Part shown: piece after piece, positions 18,729 to 25,916 of the stretch | How the letters are laid out: every line of letters begins with the position of its first letter | How positions within the stretch are numbered: position 1 is the first letter of the stretch | Assembly (NCBI RefSeq): GCF_009697225.1 | Contig: NZ_WIND01000003.1 | Coordinates: 273,532-337,531, forward strand | Reading direction: 5' to 3' | DNA length: 64,000 nt | Origin: Halovulum marinum | GTDB lineage: Bacteria; Pseudomonadota; Alphaproteobacteria; Rhodobacterales; Rhodobacteraceae | Notes under the pieces: model-generated | Databases searched by the model: none | Seen by the model: only the letters and a program-made list of their open reading frames with translations | Told to the model about the DNA's origin: nothing | Translations under genes and position numbers: made by a program

Positions 18729-18860
18729 GCTTTCCTCCCTCGGATGTCGCGGTCCGCCTGCACCCAGTGCGGCGACCGCATGGAATCAACTTTGAGCAAC
18801 GTACGTCAAAAATAGTCAAAACAAAATCCCCTTTCTTGAGGCCTGTCGGTTCGGGCAACG

Positions 18861-19889
18861 TCAGGGAAGATTGTCGCGCAGGAAGATCTCGACGCCGATG
18901 TTTTCCTGAGACCGATCGATGGCAGCGCCGTCGATCAGCGCGCGCAGGATACGGACCGCACTGCGAACCTCGCGCGCCGCGTTCTGGTTGATCGCGGCGT
19001 CGAACAGACCGGACAGCAGCGCCTCCCGGGTGTGAGGGGTCAGTTCGTGGACGACGATTGCCGGCCGGATATCGGGCGTCACAGCCGAAACCGCGCGAAT
19101 GATCCCGCGATTTCCGGCGCCAAGGCTGTAGATCCCCACCACGTCCGGATGCCTTTCGAGCACCGAGCCGAGCTCGCGCGCCACGATATCCGCGTCATCG
19201 CGCCCCTCTATCGTGGGATGCACCTCAAGCCGGGAGAATTCGCCGCGCATGACCTGCTCGAATCCGAGCCGCCGCTCCGCATGGTCGCGCACGACCATCG
19301 AGCCGGCAACGACCGCAATCCTTCCCGGACGGTCGCGGCAGAAACGACCGAGAAGGCCGGCGGCGGTCCGGCCGGCGACGACATTGTCGACCCCCACAAA
19401 ATAACGCCGATCCGAAGCCGGCAGATCAGAGACAAGGGTGATGACCTGTATTCCCCGGCGCACCGCACGCGCAAAGGCATCGGCCACCCTGGCGTCGTCG
19501 GTCGCGACCACTGCCACGCCGTCTACCTCGGCCGGATTCAGTGCCTCGAGCCGCGAGACCAACGCGGCGCCATCGAACGGCGGCACCGTCTCCACCCGGA
19601 TCTCGACGCGATTGCGTGCCGCTTCCGCGCTGAACCCCTCGATCTCGGATTGCAGCCCCCGCATGAAGGTATTGGGACCCTCAGGAATGATGAAGCTGAA
19701 CCGATAGATGCGCTGCTTGGACAGGTTCGCGGCAGCGATGTCCCGCTCATAGCCCAGTTCGCGCATCGCTTCGGCTACGCGCGCAAGCGTGGACGAGCGC
19801 ACTCCGGGCCGGCCATTCAGGACCCGGTCGACGGTCGACAAACTGACACCGGCGGTTCTGGCGACATCGTGGATCGTGGGGCGGATCAT
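18861..19889 (-). CDS. LacI-family transcriptional regulator of the xyloside operon
   Basis: 342-residue repressor. ATG 19889 is preferred over an in-frame TTG at 19901. Helix-turn-helix at residues 4-23 (TIHDVARTAGVSLSTVDRVL), hinge to about 60, then a periplasmic-binding-protein-like ligand domain (SFIIPEGPNTFMRGL, DGVAVVATDD, GIYSLGAGNRG). It is the first gene of the leftward block and most likely senses a pentose to control the transporter/GH43/xylA genes immediately downstream. A 14-bp palindrome 47 bp upstream of its start may be its own operator. Confidence 0.9.
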   Translation of the reverse strand: MIRPTIHDVARTAGVSLSTVDRVLNGRPGVRSSTLARVAEAMRELGYERDIAAANLSKQRIYRFSFIIPEGPNTFMRGLQSEIEGFSAEAARNRVEIRVETVPPFDGAALVSRLEALNPAEVDGVAVVATDDARVADAFARAVRRGIQVITLVSDLPASDRRYFVGVDNVVAGRTAAGLLGRFCRDRPGRIAVVAGSMVVRDHAERRLGFEQVMRGEFSRLEVHPTIEGRDDADIVARELGSVLERHPDVVGIYSLGAGNRGIIRAVSAVTPDIRPAIVVHELTPHTREALLSGLFDAAINQNAAREVRSAVRILRALIDGAAIDRSQENIGVEIFLRDNLP

Positions 19890-19935
19890 TCGGGCTCTCA
19901 ATCTTGCAACTGCGGCAATGAGGACCGTACACCAA

Positions 19936-19949
19936 ATTTGCTCACAAAT
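19936..19949. promoter_or_regulatory. Candidate LacI operator
   Basis: ATTTG-CTCA-CAAAT, a perfect 5-bp inverted repeat centred about 53 bp upstream of the LacI start. Size and position suit an autoregulatory site, but the arms are short and no clear second copy was found before the binding-protein gene. Confidence 0.35.
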
Positions 19950-20342
19950 ACAACGGGTACGTTCCTTCCGGATGCGAGCAAAACGCCATCAGTCCATCAG
20001 GTCTGCCGGTATCGTCAGCGCCGCGCTTGGAAATTGATCCTGGCTTTCCGATCGCCCTTCGAAAAATCCCCTTCCCACCCGCAGAGTGAGTGTTGGCCGA
20101 CCTCGAGCTTATCCCGATCTTTTGGCGAAGTACCTTCGGGCGATGACCTTCGCGACCGCTTCGCGGCTTGTAACTTCGCGGAACATGCTGATGTCATCAT
20201 CGCTTCCTTGCTTCAGAATTGAGGAAGGCGCGCAACAAGGCCGGGATGTAGGGCCAGGCAACTGTCCGGAACTTGAGCCGGTCTGCCGAACCCGGTGCGG
20301 GCGTGCCGGATTGATCGGACGGCTGCCCCGGCACAAAAGAAT
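19950..20342. other. Intergenic stretch without recognisable gene
   Basis: About 390 bp between the LacI promoter region and the terminator of the NCS1 permease gene. Short frames exist on both strands but none shows a domain, a ribosome site or a convincing composition. It is the boundary between the xyloside operon and the purine/allantoin cluster. Confidence 0.4.
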
Positions 20343-20373
20343 GGCCGAGCCCACCGCCCTGGCAGGCTCGGCC
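20343..20373 (-). terminator. Intrinsic terminator of the NCS1 permease operon
   Basis: Perfect 9-bp stem (GGCCGAGCC / GGCTCGGCC), 13-nt loop, 15 bp past the permease stop codon. On the minus strand it is followed by ATTCTTTTG, a fair T-tract. Confidence 0.75.
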
Positions 20374-20387
20374 TCGAGACGTAGCGT

Positions 20388-21767
20388 TCAGGCGTCTAGA
20401 AAGCGCCTGGCGCTCGGCAGGTGCTTCATCAGCAGGAAGTACGCGATGCCTGCGGGCAGGAGGCTGGCGTACCACGAGAGGGCCGAGAAGGTCAGCGCGG
20501 CTCCGACACCGATCGCCATGGCGATGACCGCCGCCCAGTTCACGCCCCGGTAGGGGCCGTCCGCGTCGTAGAGCTTGTCGATGTCCAGCGTCTGCCTGCG
20601 CAGCACGAAGTAATCGACGACGAGGATCGCGAAGATCGGACCCAGGAAGGCCGAGTAGGTCTGGATGAACAGGCCCAGACCTGCCGCGGATTCGTCCTTG
20701 ACCAGCTCCCACGGAAAGGTCGCGAAGGCCAGAAGGCCGACGATCACGGCCGCGGTCTTGAAGTTGATCTTGAACACGTCCATCAGCGCGTAGGCCGGCG
20801 GCACCACATTGTTGAGGATATTGGTGGTGACCTGCGCGAAGGCGATGAACAGGAGCGTGGCGACCAGCAGCGGCTTGTTGTCCACGGCGCTCGAGAATAC
20901 CTTGATCGGATCCACCTCTCCGGTTGCGCCCGACACCATCAGGCCGATCAGGCCCATGAAAAGCGTCGCCGGCAGGATCGAGTTGGCGTAGATCACCACC
21001 TGGCGGAACGGGCCGACGTTGCGGCGCAGCTCGCGCGAATAGTCGGATACGTTCAGCATCATCGTGGAGTAGATGCCCAGGAACAGCATCGTCGCGCCCC
21101 AGAACGGTGCGCCCCAGGTCCCCTCGACATTGACGAGGTTGGTCATGATCTCGTCGCCGTATTTGCCGATCACGCTGAAGAACATATAGACGAGCGAGCC
21201 GATGATGAACACCGAGCCGATGTTCTCGAGCCACTTGATGCCGTGGAAGCCGAGGACCGACAGGCCGATCTGCAGGAACTGGAAGCCGATGAAGAAGACG
21301 ACCATGTTGTCGTAGCCGAAGAGCGTCGCCGAGACGAGGTTCAGCGCCCCGGCGCCGATCCAGCTTTGGAAACCGAACCAGACGATCGCCGGCACCGAGC
21401 GCACCAGCGCCGGGATGCGGGTTCCGGCGAATCCGAACGCCGACCGCGCCTGCACCATGAACGGGATGCCGTACTTGTGCCCGGCCTGCCCGTTGATCAT
21501 CAGCGCGACGCCGATCACCGCGCAGCCGATCGCGATGGCCACGACGGTCTGCAGCAGGTTCAGCGTTCCGACCAGCCCCGAACCGATGGTGAACGTCCCG
21601 ATCGAGACGCAACCGCCGAGCCAGGCGAACAGATAGGACCACGGGTCCATGATCCGTGTTTCCTGGGGCGCCAGGCTTTCCTCGCCGATGGCCTTCGTTT
21701 CGATATGGCTCACGTGATCCCCGAGCGGGGCGAATGCCGTCTCCGGATGCGGTTCAGTTGCCGTCAT
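20388..21767 (-). CDS. NCS1-family nucleobase/allantoin permease
   Basis: 459-residue transporter of the cytosine/purine/hydantoin (NCS1) family with about 12 predicted membrane segments. ATG 21767 has an ideal AGGAGG site; the upstream in-frame TTG does not. Landmarks are the N-terminal IMDPWSYLFAWLGGCVSIGTF, QAGHKYGIPFMVQARSAFGF and IVWFGFQSWIGAGALN (the substrate/sodium-site helices). It lies 19 bp after a hydantoin/allantoin racemase gene, so import of allantoin or a hydantoin is more likely than cytosine. Regulated with the racemase by the divergent GntR protein, judging by the shared promoter region. Confidence 0.88.
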   Translation of the reverse strand: MTATEPHPETAFAPLGDHVSHIETKAIGEESLAPQETRIMDPWSYLFAWLGGCVSIGTFTIGSGLVGTLNLLQTVVAIAIGCAVIGVALMINGQAGHKYGIPFMVQARSAFGFAGTRIPALVRSVPAIVWFGFQSWIGAGALNLVSATLFGYDNMVVFFIGFQFLQIGLSVLGFHGIKWLENIGSVFIIGSLVYMFFSVIGKYGDEIMTNLVNVEGTWGAPFWGATMLFLGIYSTMMLNVSDYSRELRRNVGPFRQVVIYANSILPATLFMGLIGLMVSGATGEVDPIKVFSSAVDNKPLLVATLLFIAFAQVTTNILNNVVPPAYALMDVFKINFKTAAVIVGLLAFATFPWELVKDESAAGLGLFIQTYSAFLGPIFAILVVDYFVLRRQTLDIDKLYDADGPYRGVNWAAVIAMAIGVGAALTFSALSWYASLLPAGIAYFLLMKHLPSARRFLDA

Positions 21768-21786
21768 GGTTTCCTCCTGGGTCAAG

Positions 21787-22485
21787 TTATTTTGTGTTTG
21801 GGCGGGAATAGCCGTTGATCTTGCTGGTCTTCAGACCGCACGCGACAAGCGCCTCGACCATGCGGGTTGCCACGCCGACGCCGTCGATGACCGGCACGCC
21901 GGTCTCCGCGCTGAGCCACTGGGCCAGGTCGGCCATTCCGGCGCAGCCGAGAACCACCGCCTCACAGCGGTCTTCCTCGACGGCGCGCAGGATCTCGGCG
22001 CGAACCTTGTCGCGAGCGTTCGATCCGGGGTCCTCCAGCGCCAGCACCGGGATCTGCGCCGACCGGACCCGCCGGCATTGATGCGACAGGCCGTAGCCGT
22101 GAACCAGCCGTTCGATCACGGGCACGGAACGGGGCAGCGTGGTCACCACCGTGAACGAGGTCGCGAGCATGCTGGCCGCCTTCACCGCCGCCTCACAGAG
22201 GCCCAGCACGGGTCCGGTGGCGATCTCGCGGCAGGCGCCGATGCCGGGATCGTCGAAACAGGCGACCACGATGCCGTCGACGCCCTGGGCCTCGGCGTTC
22301 TCGACGCAGGCGAGAAGGCCCGGCACCGACATCGCCTCGTCGTAGTGGCCCTCGATGCTGGCGGGGGTGCCCGACGCGGTCGCCCCGGTGATGGTGACGC
22401 CGGTTCCGGCGGCCTTCTGCGCCGCGGCGACGATCTTGCGCGTCATCGCCACGGTCGAGTTCGGATTGACGACGAGAATGTTCAT
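21787..22485 (-). CDS. Allantoin/hydantoin racemase (Asp/Glu racemase superfamily)
   Basis: 232-residue enzyme of the hydantoin racemase family. ATG 22485 has AAGGAG just upstream. The two catalytic cysteines of the fold appear in VVACFDDPGIGA and VVLGCAGMADLAQ; the N-terminus ILVVNPNSTVAMTR is characteristic. HpxA/HyuE-like enzymes interconvert the enantiomers of allantoin or 5-substituted hydantoins. In a purine-degradation neighbourhood the likely job is racemising imported allantoin so a stereospecific allantoinase can use all of it. Co-transcribed with the NCS1 permease. Confidence 0.85.
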   Translation of the reverse strand: MNILVVNPNSTVAMTRKIVAAAQKAAGTGVTITGATASGTPASIEGHYDEAMSVPGLLACVENAEAQGVDGIVVACFDDPGIGACREIATGPVLGLCEAAVKAASMLATSFTVVTTLPRSVPVIERLVHGYGLSHQCRRVRSAQIPVLALEDPGSNARDKVRAEILRAVEEDRCEAVVLGCAGMADLAQWLSAETGVPVIDGVGVATRMVEALVACGLKTSKINGYSRPNTK

Positions 22486-22507
22486 GGCTACTCCTTCGTT
22501 ATCCAAA

Positions 22508-22565
22508 ATTGTTAACAATCCTGAACGACACGAAGCAAGCTTTTTATTTTCTCAGGATTGTCAAC
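22508..22565. promoter_or_regulatory. Paired inverted repeats in the racemase/GntR divergent promoter
   Basis: ATTGTTAACAAT (22508-22519) is a perfect 12-bp palindrome. In addition GTTAACAATCCTGA (22511-22524) is repeated in inverted form as TCAGGATTGTCAAC (22552-22565), matching at 13 of 14 positions with 27 bp between. Two related half-palindromes facing each other between divergent genes suggest cooperative binding by the adjacent GntR regulator. Confidence 0.6.
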
Positions 22566-22614
22566 AGATTGAGCGCGACCTAAATCATGGTCTGAGCGCA
22601 AACACGGACCAGAG

Positions 22615-23304
22615 ATGAGCGAATCGCCCGAAGACAGGATCGTCGCGTCGGTTATCGACGCGATCTCGGAGCAACGCCTGCCGGCAGGCACCAAGCTCGG
22701 CGAGCAGGACCTGAGCGAGGTGTTCGCGTGCAACCGGGCCAACGTCCGCCGCGCGCTCGCCTCGCTTGCCGCCCTGCATGTCGTGGAACTGCGGCCGAAC
22801 CGCGGGGCCTTCGTGAGCTCACCGACGCCGGAGGAGGCGAAGGACGTGTTCGAGGCGCGGCGCGCCATCGAGCGGACGATCGCGCGCAAGGCGGCCGGCC
22901 GCGCGAGCGCGCAGGATATCACCCGGCTGCGATGCAACATCGCCGCCGAGGTGCGGGCCCACGAGGACGGGCATCAACCTGAGGAGCTTCGGTTGTCCCG
23001 CGCGTTCCATATCGATATCGCGCGCATCGCGGGCAACGAGGTGCTGGAGCGCATGCTCGCCGAGCTCACGATGCGCACGACGCTGATCATCGGCCTGTAC
23101 GGGACCGGACCGGGATCGAGCTGCGCGGACGACGATCACAGCCCGATCGTCGATGCCCTTGAAAGCGGCGATGCCGAAGGCCTCGTCGCCGCCATGGACG
23201 CACATCTTCGACATCTCGAGGCCGGGGTCAGTTTCTCGGAAGCGAAGCCGTCATCCTCGAGCCTTCGAAGTCAGCTTCTGGCGCGGAAAGGCGGGACCGG
23301 CTGA
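22615..23304 (+). CDS. GntR-family regulator with FCD ligand domain
   Basis: 229 residues. The winged-helix domain covers about residues 8-75 (LGEQDLSEVFACNRANVRRA then LASLAALHVVEL) and the all-helical FCD domain the remainder, with metal/ligand histidines in AFHIDIARIAGNE and MDAHLRHLE. It is divergent from the racemase-permease operon and separated from it by paired palindromes, so repression of that operon with allantoin or a related ureide as signal is a good hypothesis. Its stop codon lies in a hairpin shared with the convergent LysR gene. Confidence 0.9.
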   Translation: MSESPEDRIVASVIDAISEQRLPAGTKLGEQDLSEVFACNRANVRRALASLAALHVVELRPNRGAFVSSPTPEEAKDVFEARRAIERTIARKAAGRASAQDITRLRCNIAAEVRAHEDGHQPEELRLSRAFHIDIARIAGNEVLERMLAELTMRTTLIIGLYGTGPGSSCADDDHSPIVDALESGDAEGLVAAMDAHLRHLEAGVSFSEAKPSSSSLRSQLLARKGGTG

Positions 23305-23322
23305 CGCACCGGTTTCAGCCGG
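23297..23322. terminator. Bidirectional hairpin spanning both stop codons
   Basis: CCGGCTGA / TCAGCCGG, a perfect 8-bp stem with a 10-nt loop. The stop codons of the GntR gene (23302-23304) and the convergent LysR gene (23315-23317, minus strand) are the two ends of the stem, so one element closes both units. Confidence 0.6.
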
Positions 23323-24268
23323 AGTGGACCCCGCGCTCGGCGCGCTTGTCGGGCGCGACCTTCCCGGCTGAAAGCACCGCCTTGCTGCGGGAAATGATAT
23401 GCTCGACGAACAGTCGAACCTTGGGGTCCTGCAGCTTCTTGTGCGGGTACAGGCACCCGAAGATGCTCGGCAGCGGAGGGGTGTCCGGCAGCACTTCCAC
23501 GAGACTTCCGTTCGCAAGGTATTCCGCGACGTCGAACCGGGGCTTGTTGACGATCCCGCAACCCGCCAGTGCCCAATCCGTCAGAACGTCGCCGTCATCG
23601 GCGTCGAACTTGCCGCGCACCTCCAGCTTGATCGGACCGCCGGCAGAGTTGAGGGTCCAGAAATACTCCGGCGAGCGCGGGTAGCGCAGCAACAGGCAGT
23701 TGTGGTTCTGGTCGAGCAGGTCCTCGGGCTGCGCCGGTGTCCCGAAAGTCGAAAGGTAGCGCGGCGCCGCGCACAGCACGCGGGCGCAGTCGGCGATCTT
23801 CCGAAGCTTCATGTTGCTGTCCTGCGGCGCCCCGACAAAGAACGCCAGATCCTGACCATCGGCGAGGATGTCGACCCGCCGGTCGGACAACCGCATCCGC
23901 ACCTCTATCTCCGGGTATTTCTCGTTGAAGCTCGGCACGAACGGCGCGACGATGCGCCGGCCCACGCCCAGGGGTGCGGTGACGCGCACCGCGCCCCGGG
24001 GATTTTCGGAAAAGCTGGCGACCCGAGCCTCCGCGGATTCCAGCGCCGCCAGGACCGCCTGCGCATCCTCGTAGAACACCCGGCCGACCTCGGTTGTGGT
24101 GATCGACCTGGTGGTGCGATTGAAAAGCCGCACGCCCAGCCGGTTCTCCAGTTCCTTGATGCGCTTGCTCGCCACGGCCGGGGTCAGCCGCAGGGCACGC
24201 CCTCCGGACGTGATGCTGCCGAGTTCCACGACCCGGACGAAAACGCGCAGACTCTCGACGTAGGACAT
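23315..24268 (-). CDS. LysR-family regulator, divergent from xdhABC
   Basis: 317-residue LysR protein: helix-turn-helix at about residues 17-37 (GSITSGGRALRLTPAVASKR) and a PBP2-type effector domain beginning near SFSENPRGAVRVTAPLGVGR. It faces xdhA across 162 bp containing a perfect LysR-box-like palindrome, so control of xanthine dehydrogenase expression is inferred. It is clearly paralogous to the LysR gene at 43388-44320 next to puuD; both share Fx[13 protein letters not shown] and [11 protein letters not shown]. Confidence 0.92.
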   Translation of the reverse strand: MSYVESLRVFVRVVELGSITSGGRALRLTPAVASKRIKELENRLGVRLFNRTTRSITTTEVGRVFYEDAQAVLAALESAEARVASFSENPRGAVRVTAPLGVGRRIVAPFVPSFNEKYPEIEVRMRLSDRRVDILADGQDLAFFVGAPQDSNMKLRKIADCARVLCAAPRYLSTFGTPAQPEDLLDQNHNCLLLRYPRSPEYFWTLNSAGGPIKLEVRGKFDADDGDVLTDWALAGCGIVNKPRFDVAEYLANGSLVEVLPDTPPLPSIFGCLYPHKKLQDPKVRLFVEHIISRSKAVLSAGKVAPDKRAERGVHSG

Positions 24269-24318
24269 GTCCGCCCTCTCTGACTGCCTGGCGCCAGCTT
24301 TGCAGAGCGCCGGTTCAG

Positions 24319-24337
24319 TTTCAACGAAGCGTTGAAA
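24319..24337. promoter_or_regulatory. LysR-type operator upstream of xdhA
   Basis: TTTCAACG-AAG-CGTTGAAA: 8-bp perfect arms around 3 bp, containing the T-N11-A pattern of LysR sites. It is 51 bp from the LysR start and 94 bp from xdhA, the normal position for divergent control and autoregulation. Confidence 0.65.
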
Positions 24338-24430
24338 GAATTTGCCGTTTCCGGATGTTCTGAGAGGTAATCATTTCGCCTAAGGTCTTCGTCAGATCAG
24401 CATTCCGACCACGTTCAGCGGGAGACGAGG

Positions 24431-25894
24431 ATGACACTGCGTTCCGAGATTCGATTTGTTCTGAACGGGCGCGACGTGGCCCTTGCCGATGTCGGCGCCG
24501 ATCGGACCCTTCTCGATTTCCTTCGACTCGATCGGCGCCTGACCGGAACCAAGGAAGGCTGCGCCGAAGGCGACTGCGGGGCCTGCACGGTACTTGTCGG
24601 ACGCCTGACGCAAGGTCGCCTCGTCCACGCCCCGGTCAACGCCTGCATCCGGTTCCTGGCCTCGGTCGACGGCTGCCATGTCGTCACCGTGGAGCATCTG
24701 GCAGGTCGTGACGGGCAGCTGCACCCGGTGCAGCAGGCACTTGTGGACCACCACGGAACGCAGTGCGGCTTCTGCACTCCGGGGTTCGTCATGTCGCTTT
24801 ACGCCCTCTGGATGGAGGTGCCGGAGCCGAGCGAGGCTCAGGTGGAAACCGCCCTGCAGGGCAACCTATGCCGCTGCACCGGCTATTCCCCCATCATCCG
24901 CGCCGCGATCGCCATAAGCCGCTACGGCTCGCCGGCGGCCGACCCGATCAACCGGGAGCGCGATGACATCACCGCCCGGCTCAAGGCCCTGCACGATGGC
25001 TGCCGCGTCGTCACGGGACCTACCGACAACCAGAGCATCCTGCCCGCGGACACCGACGATCTGGCGGAGTGCCTGGTCGAAAATCCCGGCGCGACCATCG
25101 TCGCCGGAGCCACCGATGTCGGGCTCTGGGTGACGAAATTGCTGCGCCCCATCGGACCGGCGATCTTCACTGGCCACCTGGACGAGCTGAAGACCGTGAC
25201 CGTCGCGGGCGACACCCTGACGATCGGCGCCGGCGCCAGCTACACCGAGTGCCAAGACCAGCTGATCCGGCATTTCCCGCACCTGGCCGCCTACTGGGAC
25301 CGCATCGCCGGCTGGCAGGTGCGCAACATGGGCACCGTCGGGGGCAACATCGCCAACGGCTCGCCGATCGGAGACACCCCGCCGGTCCTGATCGCGCTTG
25401 GCGCGGAGATCACCCTGCGGCGCGGCGCCGCGCGCCGGATGCTGCCGCTGGAATCGTTCTTCATCGAGTACGGCAAGCAGGACCGCGCACCGGGCGAATT
25501 CGTCGAGCAGATCGGCATTCCCCTGCCCCGCCCCGGCCAGCGCGATGCGGCCTACAAGATCTCCAAGCGCCGCGACGAGGACATCTCTTCCGTGGCCGCC
25601 GGGATCAGCGTGACCGTCACGAACGACAGGATCACCGCCTGCCGGATCGCGTTCGGCGGCATGGCCGGCACGCCGAAACGCGCGAAGGCCGCAGAAGCCG
25701 CGCTCCTGTCGCAACCCTGGTCCGGGGCCGCTTTCGCCGCAGCGGCAGAGGCCCTTCGCCAGGACTTCACGCCGCTCAGCGATTGGCGCGCCTCGGCGGA
25801 CTACCGGATGCTGGCCGCAGGAAACCTGCTTCGGCGCTTCTTCCTGGAGCACGACGCGGCCGAGACCGCGCCCGCGCAACTGGCGCGCGCGTAA
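24431..25894 (+). CDS. xdhA: Xanthine dehydrogenase small subunit (Fe-S/FAD)
   Basis: 487 residues. The plant-type [2Fe-2S] cluster ligands are C44, C49, C52 and C72 (CAEGDCGACTV, ACIRF); the second cluster uses C112, C115, C147 and C149 (QCGFCTPG, LCRCTGY). An FAD-binding domain follows from about residue 210 (VAGATDVGLWVTK, GTVGGNIANGSPIGDTPPVL) and then the CO-dehydrogenase-flavoprotein C-terminal domain. It passes electrons from the molybdenum subunit to NAD+. First gene of the xdhABC operon, with a GAGACGAGG ribosome site directly upstream. Confidence 0.96.
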   Translation: MTLRSEIRFVLNGRDVALADVGADRTLLDFLRLDRRLTGTKEGCAEGDCGACTVLVGRLTQGRLVHAPVNACIRFLASVDGCHVVTVEHLAGRDGQLHPVQQALVDHHGTQCGFCTPGFVMSLYALWMEVPEPSEAQVETALQGNLCRCTGYSPIIRAAIAISRYGSPAADPINRERDDITARLKALHDGCRVVTGPTDNQSILPADTDDLAECLVENPGATIVAGATDVGLWVTKLLRPIGPAIFTGHLDELKTVTVAGDTLTIGAGASYTECQDQLIRHFPHLAAYWDRIAGWQVRNMGTVGGNIANGSPIGDTPPVLIALGAEITLRRGAARRMLPLESFFIEYGKQDRAPGEFVEQIGIPLPRPGQRDAAYKISKRRDEDISSVAAGISVTVTNDRITACRIAFGGMAGTPKRAKAAEAALLSQPWSGAAFAAAAEALRQDFTPLSDWRASADYRMLAAGNLLRRFFLEHDAAETAPAQLARA

Positions 25895-25916
25895 CCGAAC
25901 GAGAAAGGACAAGCCG

